From Euglena gracilis (lineage: Eukaryota > Euglenida > Euglenophyceae > Euglenales): a stretch of DNA of 64,000 bases. The notes under the pieces were generated by a model, which saw nothing but the letters and a program-made list of their open reading frames with translations, ran no database searches and was not told where the DNA came from. The stretch covers positions 35,443,123 through 35,507,122 of the forward strand of contig CP154955.1 in the NCBI GenBank assembly GCA_039621445.1, in the 5' to 3' direction. The position numbers were made by a program, and so were the translations under genes. Shown here one piece after another: positions 30,201 through 37,700 of this stretch (positions are counted from its first letter, which is position 1; every line of letters begins with the position of its first letter).

Positions 30201-32830
30201 CCGTTGGCGGCTTTTGATTGGTTCAATTTGATTCAACCACTTTGGCAGCTTTTGGCCATTTCGCCACTTTTACCCACCTTTTGGCCACTTTAGGTCACCT
30301 CACCTCAAGTTTTTTTCTCCCCTCTTATCACTCCAGGGGTGAGATTTCCATGTTTCTCAAATACCAAATTATGGAAATTTGTCAAGTTTTTAGTTTATTT
30401 TGTAAAAACAAAACAAAGACCACAAGCAAGATGATGAAAATTTGAATTGCTTTTTTTCGCCAGAAAATATTCATTATAGGTGAGCAAAATTTCCTGATAG
30501 TTTTTCCCCCAAAATTGAAAGAAGAAGTGACAACAAGCAGAAGCAGCTTAGGTGGACAAAACTGTCATGAAAGTGGCCAACAGTTGCCGAAAGTGCTGAA
30601 AAAAGGCAAAATGGCCCAAAGCCAAATATTTCTTCATGGACCGTTCCTCGGCTAGAATTCTCATTGAATGAACTTTTGGCCACTTTCATCAATTTTAAAT
30701 CCATTTTTTTTTGGCACTTTAGACCATTTTTGGAAAAATTTTGCTGCTTTTGGTTGGCTGCTTCGTGAAAAACAAACCCCTCCCAAAACCCCCCCCCCCC
30801 GAGCAAAATTCCAAAATAACCCCCCCCCCCAATTTAAGACCCCTCTGGAGGAGCAAAGTGCTGGAAACAGTGAATAAGTTTTCTGAAAAAGTACCAAAAA
30901 ACAAATTCAGGCACAAGAATGAAATCTCAAAAAAAATTAAACCAAAAAACATGTAACGTTTTTGTTTATTCCAATTGATACATGACACGAAGCACCAAAG
31001 GAAAATTTGCTTTTTTTAGGAACCTTAAAAATGATGATTTTTTCAGGCCTGGGTGGGTCAAGAAAAAAATCCAAAAAATAAGACCCCCCCCAAGTAACGG
31101 ACCCAAAAGTGAAATAAAAGTTGGAGTGTGTCTTGTTTGGGGGGGGGGTGACGCTTTTGGTTGCTTTTGTTCTTTGTTCCCCATTTTTTGGCCACTTTTA
31201 GGGCAATTTCGGGGCACAAAAATCAAAAGCAACAGAAATTGGATAAAATCAGCCAAAATCCGTCAAGAAATGGCGAAAAATGGAAAAAATTGCTGCCAGA
31301 AAATGGCCCTGGAGAATATTTCAGGTACGTTGTGTGATTGTGATATATGCCCCATTTTTATTGGCATAAGTACCCCCCAAAATAAGACCTGGGTCTTATG
31401 TTGCTGGAAACGTCCAGGGGTAGGTTTTTCTTATGGGGAGTCTAATTTTTGAACCAACCCGGGCCCGATCCATCATTTTTCAGGTTCCCAGAAACATTAA
31501 TTTTTCTTTCGGCGCTTCGCGCCATGCAAAAATTGGTATAAGTTGAAAATAGCCACTTTTTTTTAACATTTCAAAAATCCGAAAATCTTTGAAATGTCAT
31601 CATTGTGTCTGAAGTTGGGTTTTGAAAATTCTTCAGAGAAATTTTCACACCTCATGCCGTCAAGGGGGAGGCTTGTTTTGGGGGGGTGTTGCGGCCGAAG
31701 CAAGGGTGGATGTTGATATTGGGTTTGGGGGGTCCCGATAAAGCCCGATGTATTGACCTCCCCCCGATGTCCTCGATAAAGCCGAGAAAACCGATATGGA
31801 GGAAAAATTTTGGCCAACCTTGGGGCGCTTTTGGTCATTTGAAGCCATCATTTGTCCATTTGAACCCATTTTGGCAATTTTGGGCTCCTTTTGGGCACTG
31901 CGGACCATTCTGGGCTTTTTTTTGGTCCATTAAGGACTATTTTGGTCCGCTTTTGGCAAGTTTTGCAAATTTGGGCTATTTAAAGCACAATTCAGGCACT
32001 TTAGGCATTCTTTTTTTGCCATTTTTGGCTTATTTTTTTGATCTTGGTCTCATTTAGGCCAATTTGAGCTATTTTTCGGCCGCTTTCGCCCATTTTGGGT
32101 CATTTTTGCCCATTTTGGCCACTTTGAAATATTTTGGGCTATTTTGAACATTTTGGGATTTAAATTCTGAAATTTGGGTTGATGGCTCCGAATTCGGTGC
32201 TGAACTCCCAACTTGATCACATCGATACAATGTTTTTTTCAAATTTTGCTGTTCGGAGATTCTTAATTTGGTTATAACTGGGACCAAAAAAACATGGGAA
32301 AGGTGCATTAACCCCCCCCCGATAAAGCCGACGTTTTCTGATACTTTTTTTTTGGACCCGATAAAAACCATTTTCAAAACGGCCGATATGGGCCGATATC
32401 CAATATCCATCTTTGGCCAAATATTTGCTGACAAGGGCTGACAAGGGCCGACAAGGCCTATTTTTGAGCGCCAAAACGGCAAAAGTCCATTTGGTGCCCG
32501 CCCCTAAAACATCTTTGTGTCCCCGCCTCTCAAGCCTCAGGGTGGCTCAGTGGACCCACCCTGCTCCTTGCCCTCCCCTCCCCTCTTCCCACAGGGGACC
32601 AATTCCAGGTCCGGACGTCGCCGCCTCGCGCCCCACCACAGTCCATCTCCGGCCTGCGGACGCGGAACAGCCCCGGCCGGGACCGCGGGGACGCCACCGT
32701 CGCCGCCACCCCCGCCTCCCCCGGCCGGGGCCTCAGCGGGTCCGGGCTGCCGGTGAAGTGGGACGCGCCGGTGCACACCTCCGTGAGCCGGACGGTGAGC
32801 CGGGAGACCCGCACCATCGACCTGACCTGA
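15561..32830 (+). CDS. unrecognised multi-exon repeat protein with RLYxE helices and F-x-P-x-I motifs
   Basis: A GC-rich spliced gene; no function assigned. Exons with consistent phases: 15,561-15,653 (first usable ATG), 17,225-17,355, 17,478-~17,498, 17,745-17,863, 18,341-18,418, ~19,046-19,223, 20,308-20,424, 21,885-21,964, 25,027-~25,210, 27,379-27,449, 32,595-32,830 (TGA). The protein repeats a basic or acidic helix starting RLYSEG, RLYQDG, RLYEEA or ELYEDA. Each is followed by an F-x-P or F-x-P-x-I element (FSFQPDI, FPYRPN, FKPKI, FKPTI, FVPKI). Charged, Arg/Glu-rich helices and the lack of signal peptide or membrane segments suggest a cytoskeletal or ciliary structural protein; that is inference. 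Gaps: in-frame stop soon after 17,498, unresolved sequence 17,500-17,655, and a phase mismatch between 25,210 and 27,379, so at least one exon is missing or misplaced. Confidence 0.55.
16320..16510. repeat. AT-rich low-complexity stretch
   Basis: Nearly pure A/T with TAAT/ATTA units, inside a long intron of the repeat-protein gene (15,654-17,224). The rest of that intron shows no further feature. Confidence 0.85.
17225..17355 (+). CDS. repeat-protein gene exon (VFERLYSEGVNQREHRL)
   Basis: The acceptor is CCCCCCCAG (AG at 17,223-17,224) and the donor GTGCGC at 17,356. It encodes VFERLYSEGVNQREHRLTR and then FPYRPNNS. It ends two bases into an Arg codon. The exon at 17,478 starts with G-CTG-TAT and would complete ...NRLYQDGME, recreating the RLY motif across the junction. 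Confidence 0.62.
17745..17863 (+). CDS. repeat-protein gene exon (LTFKPKITPY)
   Basis: The acceptor is CTGCCAG (AG at 17,743-17,744) and the donor GTGTGG at 17,864. It encodes TKQRLTRRMREPTTESLTF, then KPKITPYFTKEG, and ends ...IYER after splicing to 18,341, where LYEEARLKK continues. Both frame and motif support this junction. Confidence 0.62.
18341..18418 (+). CDS. repeat-protein gene exon (LYEEARLKKEAEERRKAEL)
   Basis: The acceptor is CGACCCAG (ends 18,340). The exon encodes a strongly charged helix, LYEEARLKKEAEERRKAEL, and ends near GTGGAC at 18,419 in phase 2. A coiled-coil or single alpha-helix character is likely. The hAT-like MITE at 18,728-19,006 lies in the next intron. Confidence 0.58.
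18728..19006. mobile_element. hAT-like MITE, copy 1 (8-bp TSD)
   Basis: The terminal inverted repeats are TATAACATTGCTTA (left) and the complement of CATACCATTGCTTA (right). They are flanked by 8-bp direct repeats GTTGCGGC (18,720-18,727) and GTTGTGGC (19,007-19,014), one mismatch. The interior has C/G tracts joined to GTGACTGACTGGTTTTTT and a hairpin GGCGCCGAAGGCGCC at ~18,836. It has no coding capacity. It sits in an intron of the repeat-protein gene. Confidence 0.8.
19046..19223 (+). CDS. repeat-protein gene exon (HGFKPTI ... ELYEDAFHKKARVEEL)
   Basis: The acceptor AAACAG ends at 19,045 and the donor GTGCCC is at 19,224 (phase 0). It contains GFKPTIASAG and DVHRELYEDAFHKKARVEEL, combining the F-x-P-x-I and LYE motifs. 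The first ~50 bases are less typical, so the true acceptor may lie further in. Confidence 0.55.
20308..20424 (+). CDS. repeat-protein gene exon (poly-Glu, GPFVPKIND)
   Basis: The acceptor is CGCCCCAG (ends 20,307), phase 0; the donor is GTGCGG at 20,425, phase 0. It encodes REQEAVSETGSAPPRRGRR, a run of six Glu and GPFVPKIND. The phase-0 end joins the phase-0 start of the exon at 21,885. Confidence 0.55.
20485..20775. mobile_element. hAT-like MITE, copy 3 (degraded ends)
   Basis: It shares the interior of copies 1 and 2: C/G tract plus GTGACTGGTTTTTTCAGA, GACTGACTGGTTTTTGGCC, and a C-tract followed by GAGGGTCGG at the right. Terminal repeats and target duplication are not clear. It lies immediately after the 20,308-20,424 exon of the repeat-protein gene. 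Confidence 0.6.
21885..21964 (+). CDS. repeat-protein gene exon (PWISPLEADSQERAERD)
   Basis: The acceptor is CCGCCAG (ends 21,884) and the donor GTCCCG is at 21,965. It encodes PWISPLEADSQERAERDR and an Arg/Ala/Gly-rich end. It ends in phase 2 (AG), and the exon at 25,027 supplies the G of an AGG codon. Confidence 0.5.
22192..22570. mobile_element. TA-flanked C/G-tract MITE, copy 1
   Basis: The left end (AACCCCCCCCCATTTAGAAC) is the inverse of the right end (GGTCGTTATAAATGGGG...). TA dinucleotides flank it at 22,190-22,191 and 22,571-22,572. Internal CCCATTTATAACGACC units occur several times. No coding signal. Confidence 0.7.
23783..24189. mobile_element. TA-flanked C/G-tract MITE, copy 2
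   Basis: The left end AACTCCCCCCTAAATAATG is the inverse of the right end (ATCATTTGGAGGGGGGGTT); TA flanks at 23,781-23,782 and 24,190-24,191. It contains nested CCCCAAATAAC and GGGTATTATTTGGGC units. About 407 bp, no open frame of note. Confidence 0.75.
25027..25210 (+). CDS. repeat-protein gene exon (SAGAEWRNASSYTAPEQ)
   Basis: The acceptor GGCACAG ends at 25,026. It encodes SAGAEWRNASSYTAPEQPVG and then SMVRRIRAKSEEGFMRPTM. The frame stays open to a G-tract at 25,215. The likely donor (GTCGGG, 25,211) gives phase 0, which does not match the phase-2 start of the exon at 27,379. Confidence 0.5.
26485..26640. repeat. GGGGT/GGGGGT low-complexity tract
   Basis: G-rich on the + strand with T interruptions and almost no A or C, as in GGGGGGTGGGG units. 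Strong G-quadruplex potential. Within an intron of the repeat-protein gene. Confidence 0.9.
26885..27272. repeat. CA/CACG microsatellite block
   Basis: Imperfect (CA)n over 26,885-27,205, then (CACG)n at about 27,210-27,260. It directly precedes the exon at 27,379. Open frames in it encode only Thr/His or Cys/Val repeats and are artefacts. A further (TG)n run lies at 27,503-27,523. Confidence 0.92.
27379..27449 (+). CDS. repeat-protein gene exon (GRFHYVPDAEDPHQHGRTL)
   Basis: The acceptor is CACCCAG (ends 27,378) and the donor GTGCCT is at 27,450. It encodes GRFHYVPDAEDPHQHGRTLD and ends in phase 1 with a G. The two bases GG at the start of the 32,595 exon complete a Gly codon, so the two exons join across a 5.1-kb intron. 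Confidence 0.55.
27760..27865 (+). pseudogene. hAT transposase C-terminal dimerisation-domain fragment
   Basis: The frame reads WFRIADFPRLAPVAMAYLQ followed by APRSSAQIERYFSLLGHTN. This matches the hAT C-terminal dimerisation signature (W-x..-FP-x-LA-x-x-A-x-x-x-L, then P-x-SSA-x-x-E-R-x-FS). The frame is closed by a stop just upstream (near 27,748) and runs into Pro-rich, non-homologous sequence downstream, so only about 35 residues survive. It lies in the 5.1-kb last intron of the repeat-protein gene. Confidence 0.62.
28010..28960. other. GC-tract repeat cluster, no gene recognised
   Basis: Several C/G homopolymer pairs (28,015; 28,162; 28,285; 28,345; 28,455; 28,520) alternate with GTGCCTGCCTGGGCAGGCAC-type palindromes at about 28,303 and 28,480. 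Part of the same intron; no coding support. The region 28,980-29,700 that follows is AT-rich with nothing recognised. Confidence 0.5.
29734..30133. mobile_element. TA-flanked C/G-tract MITE, copy 3
   Basis: The left end AACCCCCCCCCCAAATACAA is the inverse of the right end (TTTGTATTTGGGG...GTT); TA at 29,732-29,733 and 30,134-30,135. It carries repeated GGTTTTATATTTGGG units and a GC hairpin CGGCGCTTCGCGCCGG at ~30,031. 400 bp. Confidence 0.78.
30770..32460. other. dense C/G-tract and CCGATAAAGCC repeat debris
   Basis: Fragments resembling the TA-flanked family occur at 30,780-30,850, 31,080-31,150 and 31,368-31,440. CCCCCCGATAAAGCC-type units recur at 31,728, 31,770 and 32,320. Stretches of ATTTTGGGC/ATTTTGGCC-like units fill 31,800-32,170. 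No gene seen. Confidence 0.5.
32595..32830 (+). CDS. probable last exon of the repeat-protein gene
   Basis: The acceptor is CCCACAG (ends 32,594), preceded by a C/T-rich tract. The frame encodes DQFQVRTSPPRAPPQSISGL, a Gly/Arg/Ser-rich stretch and VHTSVSRTVSRETRTIDLT, then TGA at 32,828-32,830. There is no Met early in the frame, as expected for an internal-start exon. Its GC content and phase match the exon at 27,379. Confidence 0.58.
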
Positions 32831-32999
32831 GGACCCGGTGGCGCTGGGGTCGGTGGCCCGCGGCGGTCGTGGCGTGGCCAACTGGTCAACTGGCGTTGAG
32901 CGAACGTTATCGCTCCCTGTCCCCCCATGACTTTGCTGGCCTTGGGAACCATTCTTTAAGAGATTTTGCCGAGAGGCCAACCAGTCCCAAATATCTCAC

Positions 33000-34700
33000 T
33001 GCCATTTGTCGTGCTACAAATCCCTACGGTCGACCGTGTCCCTCAGTCAGAAGCCCAACGAGAGCTGTTGTTTCAACAGCAAATTCAACACAGGAATTGC
33101 GGTGGTTTTTTCCCCAACGATATTGTTTGTGCATCCCAGCCTCAAACATCCATCCTGATTTCAATTTATTTGGATCTGCAGGATCTGCAGGGAAGCGAAG
33201 CCACGTTGGGTGTTGGTGTCTGACGCAAAGTTGGTTTGTTTGGTTTGGTTAGTTTGGTTTGTTTGTTTGGTTGCGGTTGTTAGGGGAAAGGTTCCCAAGG
33301 TGAGCGCGTGCATTTCTCACAGAACGTCGTTGCTTAACTCCTTTCGCTGCCATATTGTGCCCTTGGCACGACTGCCTCATCTCATTTCCAAACAAATCAA
33401 TGGAAGCCAAATGGTCTGGGTCAGGCGCAAAGTGAAGCCATGGCGTGGCATCCTGGGACCACGTTTGTGTGTTTCTGCAGACTGGCAATGCTATCGGTGC
33501 TGTCCTCCTCCCCCGTTGCATTGAAAGCCCCCCTGTTGTGTGCACAATCAAACATCCCATCGTGGAAAAGTTCCTGGGGGGGGGGGACAGTTTCTGGGGG
33601 GTGTCTGTCGGCACCCAATTGAAACAGGGAGTCCCCTCCCGACATCAATTTATTGAAATTAAAATTATTCCGAAAAATTGGTCAATGAAGGAGCCCCTGT
33701 TGTGATTTCCAACCAAATTGAAGACCCTCGCCATTCCCCTGATTTGCAGAATGACGGAGATTGTTGATTGGTGGTCAGTGAAAAATTCGCTTCACATTGT
33801 CAACTCTGCCGTCCGTTACACTCATCCTTTCTGCCTCTTTCTACTCCCCCACCATCCCTCCCCAAAGTTTGTATATTCGATTCAAAGTGTGAAAAACATC
33901 GCGAGCTTCAAAGCTGATAGGTTTTTTTTCCCCTCTCTCCATCTGCACCGCCGCCCTCCCCCCCCCCAAATTTTAATGAGATTTCACCCCGCCAAAGCGG
34001 TCCCAACGCAGAACTCGCTGCCTGAGTGATTTGGAAGGGCGAGGCAGGAGAAAAGGCTTTGAAAATTGGGCACAAAATGGCCATCCAGCCAAGTTTGGGG
34101 AAGTTGGGGAAAGAACTCGTCGGTCAGGGAGGGTGGAAAAATGGTCGGCAGGCCGGACCTCACGGGAGTGGGAAATATGCGGTGCGCTTATTTTGAACTT
34201 ATTTTGCATATTTAGCGCTTGTTTTCCTTACTTTTATGTTCTCTCCTGTTTTCGAACCAGCCCAGCACTCGTACTCCCTCGAGGAAAAACGACAAGCCGG
34301 AGGTGTCTTTATTTGAAAGGAAAACGCCAATGCGTGTTTTTATATTTCTATATATTTCGAATGCCCACGTGATAAAAAAAATAATCGGCCGGTTCAAAAA
34401 AAATTTTCGTCCAGAAGACGTTTGTCCATGACATGAGAACCAGAAGGCGAAAATTACACGCAGTTTTGTCTGGGCTGTCTTTTCCTTTTGTAAACGTTTT
34501 ATGCACAATACAAAGTGCGGCATCCCGCAGAATTGTCAAAATCGACCATGAAAATTTGTGGTCCAAATATTCGGCAACGGGTAAATTATGCGGCGGAGAA
34601 ATCCTGAAAATCCTCTGAATAATGCCGAAAAGGCAGCTTTCAGTCGCGTTTTTTTTCCCGGCCATCCTCCGGTCCTTGTGTTCAACTCGCTTCCCCGGCG
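33000..34700. other. intergenic sequence between the repeat-protein gene and the DIRS element
   Basis: Mixed composition; only short open frames on both strands, none recognised. Position 34,180-34,295 shows weak direct similarity (GCGCTTGTTTTCC ... CTCGAGGAAAAACGACAAG) to 38,940-39,012, just outside the DIRS right end. Confidence 0.4.
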
Positions 34701-34712
34701 CACAGTCCCCAC

Positions 34713-37700
34713 TCATGTCAGCATTTTCGGACTCCCACGACAGAGGAAGGGGGAGGAAGGGACCAAGAGGGCGAAGCACAAGAAGATGGTGAGGTCCTGC
34801 TTTCCTTGCCGGCTGTTCTGTTCTGGTGTGTTTGTGCGTGCGCGGGGGGTGCTTCTTACTGCGCCTTTGTTGCCGGAGTTGGCGATGATGAGGCCTCCTC
34901 CGACACCTTGGCGAAGCTGAACCGCCGTGGCCCCGCCCCCCCCCCTCTCCCATGGTCGCTTGGTGGGGGGCCCCCCCCCTGATGGGGATGGTGGTCTCTT
35001 TCTGTGTTTCTGGGTGGGTGGTTGGGGCTGCTTGGTTGGGGGTCCCTTTTCTGGTTGGGATGTTTTTCTTTTTCTGCTGGATTTTTGGGTGGGGGGGTTG
35101 GGCTCACCATCTTCTTGTGCTTCGCCCTCTTGGTCCCTTCCTCCCCCTTCCTCTGTCGTGGGAGTCCGAGACCATTCGGGCTCCGCACTGCGAGATGGTG
35201 AGGTACTGTGCACCCCTTTTTGGGCCATAATTGTTTGAATTTTCGAAACGACACCCAGCCTCAAATAATGAGCTTGGAAGGCCCCAAAATTTTTCCACTG
35301 ACCCAGCTGCTGGACTTCTTCCACTTGCAACCCAGCATTTTTCCACCATAAAACCCCAGCCCCTCTGGTGCTGTGGGGTTTCCAATGGGTGGTGTCCACC
35401 CCCCCCTCTTGCAGAATTTCTTTGGTAAGGGAATTCACTCCTTCTGATGTCAAAGGTCGTTTACCATCCAAAGACCATAACAAATTATTCTTGTGTCCAA
35501 CCATGTGGGCTGTCCTTTCCACATACTCTTTCAATAAATGCCATGGGCTTATGAGGGGGGTGTGTGGCAAATTCAAAACTTCCTCCCATCTTGGGAATTG
35601 CCACCCTTTTCTTTGCAATAAAATGAAAATTTTTTCTCCCACGAAACTGATTTTTCGCTGTGTCCTGGCTAAATCAACCCCCCTGTGGAGGGCCAAAAGC
35701 CTCCAACAAATGATGAGTCTGTTTCTGAGCTCTTTCACAGAGAGTTCTGAGAGGGGGCTTGATTGTCTGATGATGTTGTTTAGAAAATCAGTGGGGTCCC
35801 AGAAATGGGCATACTTGCAGACATTGGAATTCCATTTCCTTTTCAATGGAGACAAAAGAGGGGAAAACCTCAATGACCCAAACCCTGGGAGTAACAAAAC
35901 TGCTGCATATGCATTTCGTGCAGTGTTGAGGCTGTGAACAGCCAAATCAAGGATGGCCTCGGCCATCTTGTGGACTGTGCAGTCCTGCAGGGGCACCCCT
36001 TTGTGCAACAATTGGCCCACCAATGTCCTGAAGGCTGAATCATATCTCTTGACATTTCCCAGATTTTTTATGTAAGTGTCGATACTGGACATCGAAACTT
36101 CCTGGGATTGTAATATTTGCCTGACACAATCAAGCAGGCCAATTTCCACCTTGGGGGGGGCATCTCCTCCCCCCAGCAGTTGGTGAATAGACCCCATTGG
36201 GGGGGTACCAACAAAACTTTGCTGCCTGGCTTTCTGATTGCCATTAATTGGCGCCACCATGATGTTGAAGCCCAGTGGGGTACGATCAACAGACAAGTCA
36301 GGTCTGGGTTTAACATTAATCTCTGAACCCATTGGGGAATGATGCTCCAGGGGGGGTTTGCATAAACTGGGGGGAGGCCCCTCAAATCTGCCTTCAAGGC
36401 ATCCACCAGCAAAGCCCCTTGGTGGGGGTATCGACAAACAAACTTGGGGAATTTTTTGTTGCTGGGTGTGCAAAACCTGGCCTGGGATTGAAAGGCTCTG
36501 CCCACACCTGGCTGCAAAAACGCTTTTAACTCCACAATTTGATCTTTGACCCCCTGGGGAATGGTTAGGGTGTGGTCCCAACCCCACTTTGTGTGCAAAT
36601 CCACCATTTTGCAAAGTTGATCTGTCAGAATTCTGAGAAATGGCATGGAGACTAAATAGCTTCTGACTTGCCCCACAATAGAGCTGAGTTTTCTGCAGCT
36701 CATTTTTCGTGCTGTGAGCACTTTTCCCAGCTCCTTTCTTAAGGATTTTAATTTTTCCTGTGGGATTTCCAGCTGGCCCTTTTTCAAATTGACCCACTGG
36801 CCCAAATGTTTTATTTCCTGTGTGGGTTCCAGACAGGATTTGGGGAGGTTTAATCTGAAACCTGCCAATAAAAGGTCCTGCTTTATTTCTGCCAAATGTT
36901 GGGCTGCAGTCTTTTTGCTGGGGGCTAACAGCAAAATGTCGTCTAGGTAGATGAAAACTACCTTTCCCTCCTTTCTCCACTTCCTTTCCCAGACTCTCAT
37001 GAGAGTCATAAATTTTTGTGGCAGGCTGCTTATACCAAAACATGCAGCTTGAAACTGCCAAGTTTCCCCCCCCCACTTGCATGCAGACATGTTTTTCCAG
37101 GCTGCTGTGCAGTTTTAGGTGAAAATAAGCATCTTTCAGATCTATTTTTCCACAGAACCATCCTTTTCTTAGGTATGGGAAAATGTTTCCCATGTGTTCC
37201 AGTCTGAACTTCTGGGGGGTGAAATAGTGATTTAACTGTCGACAATCTGAAATCAGCCTTTCCTTGGTCTTTTCCCCTTCTTTTTTGGAAATTATGAAGT
37301 AAGGGACAAAATGTTTTGCCTCCTCTGGGGGGATTTGCCTGGTTGCCCCTGCACATTCGTATTCTCTCAGAATTTTTTGGGCAGTCATTACTTCCTGGGG
37401 AGTTTTGAAGGGAACTTTTAAGGACATTTGAGGGGGGAGGGGAAGATCTGCCATAACTCCCTCCCTTATCAGGTTTAATATCTCTCTGCTGGCTCCTGCC
37501 TTGACCCAATGGGGGATGCTGGTCTGCAGGGCTTTGTAAGGGGGTACCCCTGGGTGTAATGTGTCTGGGGACTCCACAGGCCCCATCACTGGGGTCCTTC
37601 CCTTGGTTGCCCCATCACTGGGGTCACCCCTGGTTGCCCCATCACTGGGGCTGTAGCTGGCCCTGCCATAGGGCTTTCCAAAGACAGGCTTTCCCCCTGT

